64,000 bases of DNA, from the NCBI RefSeq assembly GCF_000235365.1, contig NC_016450.1, positions 1,537,922-1,601,921 on the forward strand. The letters are read 5' to 3'. This stretch comes from Eremothecium cymbalariae DBVPG#7215. Lineage: Eukaryota > Ascomycota > Saccharomycetes > Saccharomycetales > Saccharomycetaceae. Shown here one piece after another: positions 1 to 10,316 of the stretch (its first letter is position 1; the number at the start of each line of letters is the position of its first letter). The position numbers and the translations under genes are program-made. A model generated the notes under the pieces. It had not been told where the DNA came from. It ran no database searches and saw only the letters and a list, made by a program, of their open reading frames with translations.

Positions 1-189
1 AATGTAGCTTTTTCATAATGTAATTAATCTGCGGATATTCGGCGGAATAATAATAACGCTGTTAACTACATTATGAAAGGGACGTATTATAACAGGAAAA
101 CACATTAGATTATTTATATTGAATACTGATAACTAATTACTGCTATAAAGTAAACTGTCTTTTGTTAGGAACGTTTGTAAGGGTTTATA

Positions 190-1149
190 CTATCTCAATC
201 TATGGACTTTAGCCAATGTTGCACTGAGTTGTAAATACGTGCCCACACCTTCTAGTATTCTCATATGGGTAAAGCCAATTTCCTTAATTATTTCTAATCT
301 GATATGTTCTTTTATTTCAGCTAGGTTCTTCATAACACGAAAACAGGTGGTGATTATATCAACTGCGGAATAACCTTTGTTCCATAGGTCCTTTAGATAG
401 GTTAAGGATTCATCCAGAGAATTAGCTAATAACATCTTTTTCACAACCAAAGGGTGTGGGGAATCTACAATCTTAAAGACATTATCACCATTTACCAAGC
501 CGAATCCTGCCACTGTGCTTTGTAGATTATTGATTGCTTGTCTCATATCGCCCTCTGCGGTGAATATAATGGCTTCTAGGCCATCATTGGTGTACTTTAC
601 GTCTTCCAATTTTATGATTTCTAACAGTCTTTTCAACACTTGTTCATCTGAAAGCTTGGAATAACGTAATATAGCACATCTGGATTGCAGAGGCTCTATA
701 ATCTTATTTGATTGGTTACAGGCAAATGCAAATCTGGTGCTACTGGAGTAAATTTCCATTGTACGTCTTAAAGCCTGTTGAGCACCACTTGTCATCGAGT
801 CTGCCTCATCAAGAATAATTATCTTATGTTTTCCAGGTGGTAAAGTACATTTCTTTTGAGCAAACTGCTTTATTTGATTTCTAACGACATCGATACCTCT
901 ATCGTCAGAAGCATTCAATTCCAATACAGCTTGTGAGTATGAGTCGCCCAAAAGTTCATGCGCTATACAATGTATGGATGTAGTCTTCCCAATACCTGGC
1001 AAACCAGATATAATCATATGAGGCATATTACCATCGTATGCAATCTGCTGTAAACGCTCCACGATCTCCTCATTACCAACAATATCTTTAAGAAGTTGAG
1101 GTCTGTACTTTTCAACCCATGGCAATTCCAGTTTAGCAGCTAAAGACAT
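190..1149 (-). CDS. RFC4: Replication factor C subunit 4 (clamp loader)
   Basis: This 319-residue protein is a small subunit of the RFC clamp loader, which opens and loads PCNA at primer-template junctions in the nucleus and also works in the Rad24, Ctf18 and Elg1 loader variants. The sequence shows an AAA+ core: Walker A GLPGIGKT at about residues 49-56, Walker B with DEAD at 114-117, and the RFC-box SRC motif at 156-158 that supplies the arginine finger. Similarity to S. cerevisiae Rfc4 runs end to end and the length is close (323). The reading frame is open a little upstream, but the first ATG is at 1149 and gives the family-like N-terminus ending in LPWVEKYRP. It is divergent from TRM10, sharing a 451-bp promoter with an ACGCGA word. 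Nothing looks broken. Confidence 0.97.
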   Translation of the reverse strand: MSLAAKLELPWVEKYRPQLLKDIVGNEEIVERLQQIAYDGNMPHMIISGLPGIGKTTSIHCIAHELLGDSYSQAVLELNASDDRGIDVVRNQIKQFAQKKCTLPPGKHKIIILDEADSMTSGAQQALRRTMEIYSSSTRFAFACNQSNKIIEPLQSRCAILRYSKLSDEQVLKRLLEIIKLEDVKYTNDGLEAIIFTAEGDMRQAINNLQSTVAGFGLVNGDNVFKIVDSPHPLVVKKMLLANSLDESLTYLKDLWNKGYSAVDIITTCFRVMKNLAEIKEHIRLEIIKEIGFTHMRILEGVGTYLQLSATLAKVHRLR

Positions 1150-1600
1150 ATTTAAAACCACTAGATCAATATCAAAAGCTCAAATTGCCTTCAATTCCAA
1201 CTGAGAGGCAACACTTTTTCTGGATGGCTATCTTTCCTTCCAATGCTACAAATTCAAACGATCAAATTTGAACTACTAATCGGTTTTTACGCGACCTGGA
1301 AAAGCCACACACATTCAATCCTGTCATAGGGTATACATGAACACAACAGTTAGATGGCCTGATTGTTCCAAGAACTATGTAAACCACTAGCAAGGACCCG
1401 CTTATGCAATGTATATTTGAAGGCTAGCCATCACGTGCTTGCGTTGTGTCTGGGTTAAAATGCAACTGTCAAATATTAGAAAATTTTAGAGATTTCAAGA
1501 GATAAAACATGCTGGAGAAGAGATGAGGAATCATTACGAATGGTAGAAATCCTCTGGATACGTCGACGTCCTCATAATCAAGGCAATTATATTTATTCTG
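1150..1600. promoter_or_regulatory. Divergent promoter region RFC4 / TRM10
   Basis: This gene-free stretch of 451 bases separates two divergent genes. It contains an MCB-like ACGCGA word at 1289-1294 and a CACGTG core at 1432-1437. I see no RNA gene or conserved short ORF in it. Confidence 0.6.
1289..1294 (+). promoter_or_regulatory. MCB-like site (ACGCGA) before RFC4
   Basis: ACGCGA lies about 140 bp upstream of the RFC4 start. It differs by one base from the ACGCGT box bound by MBF, the G1/S regulator of replication genes. The assignment rests on the word and its position only. Confidence 0.4.
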
Positions 1601-2545
1601 ATGGAAGCTAAAACAGATTCTAGAGGAGACTCGGGTGAGATTCTCCGCCAACCTGCATTGCCTCCAATTCCAGAAGGAATGTCAAAGTCCCAGTGGAAGA
1701 AAATCTGTAAGAAACAACGGTTCTTGGATAATAAAGAAAAGTATGCACAAATACGTAAAGAAAAGAAGCAAAGAGCTAAGGAGAACCGCAAGGCCAGACT
1801 ATCACACCACCTGAAAAATGGCGAAGATGTCCCTGAGGAATTGAAGAGTCCGCCCAGGGTTAATACTAATCAGGTCTATTCCGGGGTACAAATTATCATT
1901 GACTGCAGTTTCGATGATCTGATGAATGACAAAGAAATTATTAGTATGTCCACACAGATTACTAGGGCATATTCTAGTAACAGGAGACAGAATCATTTTG
2001 CTAAAATTAAAGTCACCTCTTTCAACAAAAGATTGAAGGAGAGATTTGATGTTGGTTTGAAAGATTGCAACTATCAGTCGTGGAAAAACTTTGAATTTGT
2101 TGCTGAAGAAGAATTGCCCAACGAAAATGTGGTATATCTGACTGCGGATACGGATGAAAAACTGGAGACCTTGGAACCCGGTACTGTCTACATTATAGGT
2201 GGTATTGTAGACAAAAACAGATATAAAGGTCTATGCTATAATAAAGCTGAGAAGCTGGGAATTCCCACAAAACGATTGCCTATAGATGAATACATCAAAC
2301 TCAGCGGTCGAAAAGTATTGACTACGACACACGTGATACAATTGATGCTGAAATACTTCGACAATCACAATTGGAAAGAAGCATTCGAATCTGTGTTGCC
2401 TCAAAGGAAATTAAATGGAATTGAAAGCGCTAAACCAAGCAAGTCGAGCGTACAGGGTGTTTGCACGGATAAAGATAACGAAAAACAAGAAAATAGCTCT
2501 GCACAACTTGATACTGATGATGAATTAAGCGAGAAACTACTTTGA
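1601..2545 (+). CDS. TRM10: tRNA (guanine-9-N1)-methyltransferase
   Basis: The 314-residue protein is a SPOUT-class methyltransferase that puts a methyl group on N1 of G9 in a subset of tRNAs, using S-adenosylmethionine. The N-terminal 70 residues are rich in Lys and Arg, typical for the RNA-binding tail of the family. The SPOUT core runs from about residue 95 to 260; the conserved [10 protein letters not shown] stretch places the candidate catalytic Asp at residue 204. The [12 protein letters not shown] and [10 protein letters not shown] segments further down form the cofactor-binding knot region. The last 45 residues are polar and probably disordered. S. cerevisiae Trm10 is 293 residues. 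The gene keeps the RFC4-TRM10-YPQ1 order known from S. cerevisiae (YOL094C-YOL092W). Confidence 0.96.
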   Translation: MEAKTDSRGDSGEILRQPALPPIPEGMSKSQWKKICKKQRFLDNKEKYAQIRKEKKQRAKENRKARLSHHLKNGEDVPEELKSPPRVNTNQVYSGVQIIIDCSFDDLMNDKEIISMSTQITRAYSSNRRQNHFAKIKVTSFNKRLKERFDVGLKDCNYQSWKNFEFVAEEELPNENVVYLTADTDEKLETLEPGTVYIIGGIVDKNRYKGLCYNKAEKLGIPTKRLPIDEYIKLSGRKVLTTTHVIQLMLKYFDNHNWKEAFESVLPQRKLNGIESAKPSKSSVQGVCTDKDNEKQENSSAQLDTDDELSEKLL

Positions 2546-2956
2546 GTGGGACATAAATCATATCACTAGATATACAAAAAGTTCTACTGAATATGTCCGG
2601 TAATATATAGTATCCTTACCATTAGCAGAACACCGAAATGAAACAAAAACTTCTAGAAAGGCCCAATTTGTATACTCATATCTAGATATCATAACAATAC
2701 CCTCGCGAGGAACTGTGTATAATTAAGTCATCTTTATCGCCATCTTCACTATTTCTTTTTCCTTTTTCAAAAATTTTCAAAAATTTGCACTGGAATATAT
2801 TTGGCTAGTCATGATTTAACAAAAGCTTATAGTTATAAATAGTCCTAACCATTGAGCTTATAAAGGCCGCTAAGTTGAACTTTTGGTCATCCGCATCATT
2901 TTGTACAGGTTAAATTTTACGGTTATAGAACAAGTAATAAAGATATCCTTGTTACT
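2546..2956. promoter_or_regulatory. TRM10-YPQ1 intergenic region
   Basis: This 411-base stretch lies between two genes on the same strand. Around 2763-2787 it has two tandem copies of an A5-T3/4 word joined by C, which resembles the RRPE element but may just be poly(dA:dT) promoter sequence. A TATAAATA word lies near 2834. No gene is seen. Confidence 0.5.
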
Positions 2957-3901
2957 ATGCGGCTGCCACCTATCGTTTTGAATTCACAGACAATATCTGG
3001 GATTACTGGTTCTATATCTATTGCTTGTTGGGTTGTCGTATTCGTACCGCAGATTTACGAGAATTTTCGTCGCAAGTCTGCAGATGGGCTGTCCTTACTA
3101 TTTGTTATTTTATGGTTGGCGGGGGATATATTTAATTTGCTAGGTGCCGTTTTGCAGCATTTATTACCGACTATGATTGTTTTAGCGACATACTATACAC
3201 TTGCAGATATAGTACTTTTGGTGCAATGTTTTGTGTATGAAAAGAAGGGCGATGTGGATCCAGTGCATTTATCTCCGGCAAATCCAATGAATGAGAATGT
3301 ATTACAAGATGTTTTCAATGAACGCCAATCTTTATTGACAGAAAATGGTTTACCAAGAAGCAGACAGTCTATTGAATTATCAACCCGTGAACAGATTACC
3401 GATCTTTTGAAATCGCCGGTTCCATCAATAACAGAAGTTAGCAAAGATAAAAGAATAAGAAAGGATATCCTTAAAGTCCTACTTGTTCTGAGTGTTGTTT
3501 TGTCCGGAGTGTTGTGGTGGTACATTTCATATGCGATACACTATGGGTCGCCAGCTTCACGTCCTAATTTGTCCATCAATTTGGTTGGGCAAGCCTTTGG
3601 ATACCTCTCTGCTGCTTTATATTTGAGCTCCCGTGTGCCCCAGGTCTTACTAAACTTTAAAAGAAAGTCTTGTGAGGGAATTTCCTTTCTATTTTTTCTA
3701 TTTGCATGTTTAGGTAATATCACTTATATCATATCTGTTCTCAGCATTTCTATTAAGGCACGGTATTTGCTGGTAAATGCTTCTTGGCTAATTGGAAGTA
3801 GTGGTACACTTCTACTGGATTTCCTCATATTTGTTCAATTTTTCGTTTACCGTAATAGTCCAATTGATGGCGACTCGGCATTGATGCAAAGCTCGGCCTA
3901 G
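2957..3901 (+). CDS. YPQ1: PQ-loop vacuolar cationic amino acid transporter
   Basis: The 314-residue membrane protein belongs to the PQ-loop family (Ypq1/Ypq2/Ypq3 in yeast, PQLC2 in animals), which moves cationic amino acids across the vacuolar or lysosomal membrane. Two PQ-loop repeats are visible: the first has FVPQIYENFRRKS with PQ at residues 31-32, the second RVPQVLLNFKRKS with PQ at 228-229. Several hydrophobic segments before, between and after them fit a seven-helix layout. A polar cytosolic loop of about 70 residues (95-165) separates the halves. S. cerevisiae Ypq1 is 308 residues. Gene order (TRM10 before, SPO21 after) supports YPQ1 rather than its paralogues. Confidence 0.93.
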   Translation: MRLPPIVLNSQTISGITGSISIACWVVVFVPQIYENFRRKSADGLSLLFVILWLAGDIFNLLGAVLQHLLPTMIVLATYYTLADIVLLVQCFVYEKKGDVDPVHLSPANPMNENVLQDVFNERQSLLTENGLPRSRQSIELSTREQITDLLKSPVPSITEVSKDKRIRKDILKVLLVLSVVLSGVLWWYISYAIHYGSPASRPNLSINLVGQAFGYLSAALYLSSRVPQVLLNFKRKSCEGISFLFFLFACLGNITYIISVLSISIKARYLLVNASWLIGSSGTLLLDFLIFVQFFVYRNSPIDGDSALMQSSA

Positions 3902-4475
3902 TTAGAGGAGGCATACTATAATTATAAAGCATTAAACAGAATTTTAAAAATTCTCGGATCAATCCGAATCCTGGAGTATTCTAAATTTTACTTTAAAATT
4001 CGATATTAATTTTAATATATGGTTCTTTTTCTGATACTGATGGATGCAAATTGGCTAGACTGGAACTAGATATCAACAAGAGAACTAAACTAATTACTTA
4101 ATTTGTTTCAATTGCATATACTCTTTGCAGATCCACTAACTGCGCATATATGTTCAATTGGATGGTCACAAATCATAGGCGAATTATTTCAAATAAAATC
4201 TATTATTTAAGTAACTAACCTTAATATGTTAAAAAGAATTATTTTGCTGTCATTTCTAGCGACGCCAGTTTCCTCTGAGGACATTAAACGCATCTGACAT
4301 TTCTGACATTTCAACACAAAAAACGAGAATACAAAAACATGGATAAAAAAGATAAACTAGCGTCACATTAAGCATATTACCAGGAGTATTAGATTAATTT
4401 TATTATAAGTGCCAACCCAAAGGTTTATTTCCATTTGATTTTGATTTTATCCACCAAGTGACACGAATCTGGACA
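3902..4475. promoter_or_regulatory. YPQ1-SPO21 intergenic region
   Basis: This stretch of 574 bases between two tandem genes is AT-rich. The one word I can interpret is CACAAAAA near 4315, which fits the core of a middle sporulation element. No gene or RNA is seen. Confidence 0.5.
4315..4322 (+). promoter_or_regulatory. Possible middle sporulation element before SPO21
   Basis: CACAAAAA lies about 155 bp upstream of the SPO21 start. The Ndt80-bound MSE core is CRCAAAW. SPO21 is a middle-sporulation gene in S. cerevisiae, so the site makes sense, but the word is short and the region is A-rich. Confidence 0.35.
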
Positions 4476-6905
4476 ATGTCGCTGTTGGAACAACCAAGGT
4501 CATTAGGCACAAAATTAAAAGATCCAACTTCACATCCCTTCAGTATTTCCAATTACACAGTTCATGATGATTCTGAAATAACAACGAGTGATGATGATGG
4601 GAGCTCTTATTCGTCAAGTAGCGATCGGTTAGACGAATTGGAACAGGCACCTGTGTTGACAATTCCCACCCCAGTGTCTGAAAAATCTGCGGCGACATGG
4701 TTTGCTGGTAGATCCAAATCATCAGGGGTTGTTGACGACATAAAGTCGTCGGATGCGCATCCGGTTGTACTAACTTCATTTAGAAAGAGTATTTCATCTT
4801 TCTTCAGGCGTGACAGTAATGTGAGTGCTAATAGTGATGTAGATGGTGATAGTGAAAGCAAAAGCACAAAAAGCATTGAAAACATGAAGAAGAAACATCC
4901 CCCAGAACTTAAATCGTGGACTAAATGGAGAGGCAAACATTTTCATCGTAAAGATGGTATAGTAACAGAACCAGAACCAGAGCTTGAGCGCGATCGTGAA
5001 ATTAACGAATGGGAAAAAGAAACTTCCCTTGATACCACTGATATTGGTAAGATTGACGTTACAGGCAATGATGCAGATACTTATATGACTGATTATGAAT
5101 TAAATGTAAAGAAGCATGAGGTAAATTATGCGAAATTAACTAGGATTGATATAAAGGACTTATATCCAGATGTGATCTCACTTGGACAAGATGCAGACGA
5201 AGAAGATGCATATCAGGATGATGATGATGATAGTGATGTTAGTTCCATAGAAGCACAGTCCAAGAAGTTGAAAGTCAAGTTTGTTGAAAAATTAATAATC
5301 CCTGATAAAAATCGCAATACAAATTCCAAAAAGTTATTTCCTGATATGACATATCAACCAATGCTAACTGAACAGATTACTATGCAACCATCGGATGAAG
5401 TAAGGGATATTGAAGCACCTCCGGATATCATTCAAAGAGTTGATAACTCTTATGTCCCCACAGCATGTTTGGAAGCGGCCAATAAAGGGGATTCAAGTAC
5501 GCTATCAAATGATGAGCCCTACGATTCTATGATATACAACTTTATTTATGAAAGTCCTAACGCTAAGAATAAATCGATTGATCTCTGGCAGGTAGATCAC
5601 CATTCTGTTACTTTTGGAAAATTCAGCGAGATAATACAAATACTAAATGGAGATACTTCAAGGATCAGATTCAGAGATTCTTTGGTTGAGATTCTAGATT
5701 ATACATTGTCTTTAACTGCTCAAAAGGCAGAACTATTAAAAAAGTTGGAAACAACTATCAACTGCTTAGAAGACAAAAATGCTCATGATGCTATATCTAA
5801 AAACGCTTTAGAAAGAGAAGTTGCCCAATTACATGAAAATATTAACGAGGTTCACCATGAATTAGAATCAAAGAAAGAGGAATTACTCAAATTATCTGAG
5901 CAGTTTTCCAACGAGAAACTTAAAGCAGATCTGTACAAAAGAGAACTAGGCGAAGTAACAAACAAATTACACGAAAAGGAACAAGAATTGTCTCTACTGC
6001 AAGACGAGTGGTCTGTAGAACGACAACAATTAGTAAAGGATCAAATACAGGCGAATCAAAGTTTTAATGCGTGGCAACAGAAATGTGAGGAAGTAAAAAA
6101 AGAATTTAATATGTTGAATGTTAAATGGAAAAATATCCAATTTGATTATTCAAGAATTGAAGCCGAAAAGAAGGCATTAGATGAAAAATTTCACTCTACT
6201 GTGGCATCACTAACAGAAAAGGAGTCCAGTGAAAGACAACTTGTAGATGAAAATCATCGATTAGAAGCTGCTGTTAAAACTAAAGTTGAACAGCTTGAAA
6301 GAACTGTTTCTGGTAACAAGCAGTTACAAGCGGACTGTAGAAGAGAAAGAAATAAATTAAACGATCTCAAAACAGATTATGCTAGTTTAAAGGAATATGT
6401 CAATCTTATCGAATGTTTCAAGAACCAATCGCTACATTTCGTATTGCAATTCATTGTCAATTTTAGGCAGGTCATTGACAACAAGGATTTCGCTGACGTT
6501 CAGCACCTCGTGGATAGGTTTAGTAAAACCAAGATGTGGACTCCAAAGTTCAGTAAATCAAATAATGAAAATAGTGCTGAAGAAGAACTACTGAAAAATA
6601 TTGAAAACCAACAGCTTATTGCCAACATGTATCAAGAAACATTGAAAGGAATTTTATACATGGTGACAAATAAGTTCATTGAAGGTCAAAGAGCAAATAA
6701 GTTTTTAACACAACAACTAATTATTCTAAGAAAGGAACTTAGTGAAAAAGATGACTTTATCAAGAGGATTTTAGCTGATACCAACGAATTGACGAGCAAG
6801 TTGGATCAAAAGCGTGAACAAGTTCTGCTACTAGAGGAAACTCAAAAGCAAATTCAAACTAAGATTCATAGATTGGAAAGGAAATTAGGAAAAAACAGTA
6901 AATAG
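4476..6905 (+). CDS. SPO21: Meiotic spindle pole body outer plaque protein Spo21/Mpc70-like
   Basis: This 809-residue protein is the positional counterpart of YOL091W. Spo21 (Mpc70) builds the meiosis II outer plaque of the spindle pole body, where the prospore membrane starts to grow. The N-terminal half is acidic and polar with poly-Ser/Asp tracts (for example the Asp run near residue 250) and looks disordered. From about residue 405 to the C-terminus the sequence is dense in Leu, Glu and Lys heptads, a long coiled coil with a break near residues 640-700 (VNLIECFKNQSLHFVLQFIV). It is longer than S. cerevisiae Spo21 (609), mostly through the N-terminal region. The frame is open from 4458 but the first ATG is at 4476. 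In duplicated yeasts SPO21 has the sister YSW1; one ancestral gene is expected here. The assignment relies on synteny and architecture. Confidence 0.85.
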   Translation: MSLLEQPRSLGTKLKDPTSHPFSISNYTVHDDSEITTSDDDGSSYSSSSDRLDELEQAPVLTIPTPVSEKSAATWFAGRSKSSGVVDDIKSSDAHPVVLTSFRKSISSFFRRDSNVSANSDVDGDSESKSTKSIENMKKKHPPELKSWTKWRGKHFHRKDGIVTEPEPELERDREINEWEKETSLDTTDIGKIDVTGNDADTYMTDYELNVKKHEVNYAKLTRIDIKDLYPDVISLGQDADEEDAYQDDDDDSDVSSIEAQSKKLKVKFVEKLIIPDKNRNTNSKKLFPDMTYQPMLTEQITMQPSDEVRDIEAPPDIIQRVDNSYVPTACLEAANKGDSSTLSNDEPYDSMIYNFIYESPNAKNKSIDLWQVDHHSVTFGKFSEIIQILNGDTSRIRFRDSLVEILDYTLSLTAQKAELLKKLETTINCLEDKNAHDAISKNALEREVAQLHENINEVHHELESKKEELLKLSEQFSNEKLKADLYKRELGEVTNKLHEKEQELSLLQDEWSVERQQLVKDQIQANQSFNAWQQKCEEVKKEFNMLNVKWKNIQFDYSRIEAEKKALDEKFHSTVASLTEKESSERQLVDENHRLEAAVKTKVEQLERTVSGNKQLQADCRRERNKLNDLKTDYASLKEYVNLIECFKNQSLHFVLQFIVNFRQVIDNKDFADVQHLVDRFSKTKMWTPKFSKSNNENSAEEELLKNIENQQLIANMYQETLKGILYMVTNKFIEGQRANKFLTQQLIILRKELSEKDDFIKRILADTNELTSKLDQKREQVLLLEETQKQIQTKIHRLERKLGKNSK

Positions 6906-7078
6906 TGTGTATTTTCGAGTATTTTCGAGTATTTTCTTTTTAGGTATTCTCATAACAATTGTATTTTCAATGCTGTAATCTCCACCTTTTCCAATGATGT
7001 ATCAATTTAATTTAATTTATCTTACTGTCACCTGAAGTGTCATTATGGCTATCGAATTTTTTTTTAGATCAGAGAGCT

Positions 7079-7118
7079 CAACTTTTTTTCTGTTTAAAAA
7101 CACGTAAAAAAAAAGTTG
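7079..7118. repeat. Inverted repeat of 11-bp arms (CAACTTTTTTT)
   Basis: CAACTTTTTTT at 7079-7089 is matched by AAAAAAAGTTG at 7108-7118 with an 18-base spacer. It could be folded RNA at the SPO21 3' end or chance pairing of T- and A-runs flanking a promoter. Confidence 0.5.
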
Positions 7119-7143
7119 TCGGATTTCCAACTTGAATAACTTG

Positions 7144-7149
7144 ACGCGA
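7144..7149 (+). promoter_or_regulatory. MCB-like site (ACGCGA) before MSH2
   Basis: ACGCGA within TTGACGCGATAA lies 60-65 bp upstream of the MSH2 start. It is one base from the MBF box ACGCGT and is in a sensible place for a G1/S repair gene. Confidence 0.4.
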
Positions 7150-7208
7150 TAATAATAGATTATATAGTAGGATTATAAGGTCTTCACAGAGGGTGTATAG
7201 CTGTATTA

Positions 7209-10073
7209 ATGTCTTCATCAAGGCCTGAATTGAAATTTACTGATGTCTCAGAGGAAAGAGGTTTTTACCGTCGATTTGCTAATTTGCCTCCTAAGCCATC
7301 GCAAACACTAAGAATAGTTGATAAGGGGGAATATTATACGGCTGTGGGCCAGGATGCTATATATGTTGCTGAGAACATATATCATACTAGTTCTGTTTTA
7401 AAAGATATGATAGCGGATGCTTCTGTCAGTAAGCAAATCAAAGAGCCTTTAAAATATGTAACCATGTCACCTCAAATTATTTCAGGGCTGCTGAAGACAT
7501 GTTTGTTGGAGCAGGGTTTCAGGATAGAAATATATGACAAGAGTTGGAAACTTTTGAAAACCGCGTCCCCAGGAAATATTGAAGAAGTCGATGATCTTAT
7601 GAATGTATCATTGGATTCTTCGGTAGTTCTGGCCAGTATAAAGCTAAGGTTGAATTCACAGGAAGGGCATTGTGTGTTAGGGGTTTCATTTTTGGACAGT
7701 AATTCTCACAAAGTGGGGTTACTTGATATTGTAGATAACGAAGTGTATTCTAATTTGGAGAGTTTTATAATTCAAGTGGGTGTAAAGGAGTGTCTATTAC
7801 CTGATATGAGGAATAACGATTCCACAAAGGGCGAATTAAAGAAAATTACCGGTGTTATAGATCGTTGTGGATCTGTCGTAACTTTTGTTAAAATTTCGGA
7901 GTTCAATAGCAAGAATACGGAATCTGATTTGGCCAAGCTTTGTGGAGATGATTTGGTAACGTCTTTACCCAAGTTTTCAGAGTTGTCACTTAGTGCAACT
8001 GGCGCCTTGTTGAACTACATGCAGTTGACGAAGGATGTTTCTAATGAAGGAAAGTACGAATTGATAGAACACTCATTATCACAATTTATGAAGCTCGATG
8101 CCTCGGCAATTAAAGCCTTGAATATATTTGCAAACGGCTCCACTGCAAAACCGGGTTTAATGAATACCTCTACAAGTGGGGGGAAAATTACAAGTATTTT
8201 TCAATTACTGAACAAATGTAAGACTAATGCTGGTGTTAGACTCTTAAATGAATGGTTAAAGCAGCCTCTTTGCGACTTAGCTGAAATAGAAAAAAGGCAT
8301 GACTTGGTTGACTATTTGATTGATCAATTGGAATTAAGATCCTTGTTACGTGATGATTATTTGCCGTTAGTACCCGATATGCGCCGTCTGACCAAAAAGC
8401 TAAGTAAAAACGGAACTTTGGAAGACGTTTTGAAAGTATACCAGTTTTCTCACAGGATCCCAGAAATTAATAGCGTGTTGAAAGAAAATTTAGATGACTT
8501 GCCGGAATCTTCTCGTATTAAAAAATTAGTTATGGATATCTGGTACCATCCTCTCGAAGAATCTGTTCATCCACTGTTCAAATTTCAGGAAATGATCGAA
8601 ACAACAGTGGACTTGGAGACCTATGAGGAAAACAATGAATTCATGATTAAAGCAGAATTCAACGAAGAGTTAACTCAAACCAAGTCTCAGTTAGTCAGGT
8701 TGAAAGATGATATGAAAACCATACATTTGGATGCGGCAGATGATCTAGGTTTTGATCCTGATAAAAAATTAAAGCTTGAAAACCATCATGTGCATGGCTG
8801 GTGTATGCGGTTGACTCGTAATGATGCAAAGGCATTACGCCAACACAGGAAATACTTGGAACTTTCAACTGTGAAAGCAGGTATATATTTTAGCACCAAG
8901 GAGTTGAAGCAAATTTCAGAAGAAATTGCAACTTTACAAGAAGAATATGATCGCCAACAGTCAACTTTAGTAAAAGAAATAGTCAACATCACTATAACTT
9001 ATGCCCCAGTTTTGGAAAAGTTATCAATAATATTGGCAACCTTAGATGTCCTGTGTTCCTTTGCTCACGTTGCCTCATATGCCCCGATTCCATATGTAAG
9101 ACCTAAAATGTATCCTATGGATTCTGACCAAAGGAAGACTAAGCTAATTGAATCGCGCCATCCATTAGTTGAAGTTCAGGATGATGTAACTTTCATCGCC
9201 AATAATGTTATTTTGGAGCGGCAGGAGAGTGAATTTTTGATTATTACGGGACCAAATATGGGGGGGAAGTCAACCTACATAAGACAAGTTGGAGTCATCA
9301 CATTAATGTCACAAATAGGTTGTTTTGTTCCTTGCGATAGCGCTGAGATAGCTGTATCTGATGCAATTTTATGTCGTGTTGGAGCGGGTGATTCTCAAGT
9401 TAAGGGAGTTTCTACTTTTATGGTGGAAATGTTAGAAACTGCATCGATATTAAAAAATGCCACTGAAAACTCTCTGATAATTATCGATGAATTAGGACGC
9501 GGTACAAGTACCTACGATGGATTTGGGCTTGCGTGGTCTATTTCAGAATATATTATCAAGGAAATAAAATGTTTTGCGTTATTTGCAACCCATTTCCATG
9601 AATTAACGTCATTGGCAGACGACTGTCCAACCGTGAAAAATATGAATGTCATTGCCCATATAGAGGACGGTACCCATATATCCGATGATATTACACTGTT
9701 GTACAAGGTTGAGCAAGGTATATCAGATCAGTCGTTTGGTATTCATGTCGCTGAAGTAGTTCAATTCCCTGACAAAATCTTGAAAATGGCTAAACGTAAA
9801 GCAACTGAATTGGACGAATTAAAGACGGATAGTGAAGAAATTAAAAAACTGAAATGTTCTCCTGAACAAATTGCCCAAGGCACTGAGGTTGTAAAACAGG
9901 TTCTTCAGGATTGGGTTTTAGAATTGCGGTCTGAAAACCTTGATAAACGTTTGGACAATGAAGATGTACAACGAGATTGCATTAGAAGGTTGCAGCAGCT
10001 GGTTACATCCTCAAAACAATTAAACTCAACCAACGCTGACTTCAAGAAGTGGCTTACCGAGTTGTTACTATGA
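7209..10073 (+). CDS. MSH2: DNA mismatch repair protein Msh2 (MutS homologue)
   Basis: The 954-residue protein is the common subunit of MutS-alpha (with Msh6) and MutS-beta (with Msh3), which find mispairs and small loops after replication. All MutS parts are visible in order: the mismatch-binding and connector domains in the first 300 residues, the lever and clamp helices (about 310-660), and the ABC-type ATPase with Walker A GPNMGGKST at about 681-689, Walker B DE at 760-761 followed by the signature-like LGRGTSTYDG, and the ATHFHEL stretch containing the switch His. A helix-turn-helix dimerisation region follows. S. cerevisiae Msh2 is 964 residues. The N-terminus starts with RPELKFTD and lacks the Phe-x-Glu clamp of Msh6, as expected for Msh2. 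The upstream neighbour is SPO21, as in YOL091W-YOL090W. Confidence 0.98.
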   Translation: MSSSRPELKFTDVSEERGFYRRFANLPPKPSQTLRIVDKGEYYTAVGQDAIYVAENIYHTSSVLKDMIADASVSKQIKEPLKYVTMSPQIISGLLKTCLLEQGFRIEIYDKSWKLLKTASPGNIEEVDDLMNVSLDSSVVLASIKLRLNSQEGHCVLGVSFLDSNSHKVGLLDIVDNEVYSNLESFIIQVGVKECLLPDMRNNDSTKGELKKITGVIDRCGSVVTFVKISEFNSKNTESDLAKLCGDDLVTSLPKFSELSLSATGALLNYMQLTKDVSNEGKYELIEHSLSQFMKLDASAIKALNIFANGSTAKPGLMNTSTSGGKITSIFQLLNKCKTNAGVRLLNEWLKQPLCDLAEIEKRHDLVDYLIDQLELRSLLRDDYLPLVPDMRRLTKKLSKNGTLEDVLKVYQFSHRIPEINSVLKENLDDLPESSRIKKLVMDIWYHPLEESVHPLFKFQEMIETTVDLETYEENNEFMIKAEFNEELTQTKSQLVRLKDDMKTIHLDAADDLGFDPDKKLKLENHHVHGWCMRLTRNDAKALRQHRKYLELSTVKAGIYFSTKELKQISEEIATLQEEYDRQQSTLVKEIVNITITYAPVLEKLSIILATLDVLCSFAHVASYAPIPYVRPKMYPMDSDQRKTKLIESRHPLVEVQDDVTFIANNVILERQESEFLIITGPNMGGKSTYIRQVGVITLMSQIGCFVPCDSAEIAVSDAILCRVGAGDSQVKGVSTFMVEMLETASILKNATENSLIIIDELGRGTSTYDGFGLAWSISEYIIKEIKCFALFATHFHELTSLADDCPTVKNMNVIAHIEDGTHISDDITLLYKVEQGISDQSFGIHVAEVVQFPDKILKMAKRKATELDELKTDSEEIKKLKCSPEQIAQGTEVVKQVLQDWVLELRSENLDKRLDNEDVQRDCIRRLQQLVTSSKQLNSTNADFKKWLTELLL

Positions 10074-10316
10074 ATTAAAAATACTTATAAATTCATGAGT
10101 AGCCTTACTGTAACTAATTTTTTAATGTATATTCTGAAATTTACCCATCTGTAAATAATCCATAATTATGAACCTTATTGAAGTTGTTTAGAACGTATGT
10201 GTCCCTTCGAGAATCTCAGATATTCTATACTAATGGTATATTCCATTTATCATTAATTGTTACAAAGCTTTTACATCTTGATAATCGAAGTAATTGTAAC
10301 TGTTAGAAATATTTTG

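Larger units (their letters stand above)
6906..7208. promoter_or_regulatory. SPO21-MSH2 intergenic region
   Basis: This 303-base stretch begins with three tandem copies of a GTATTTTCGA-like decamer (about 6908-6940), holds an inverted repeat at 7079-7118, and ends with an ACGCGA word before MSH2. No gene is seen. Confidence 0.5.
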
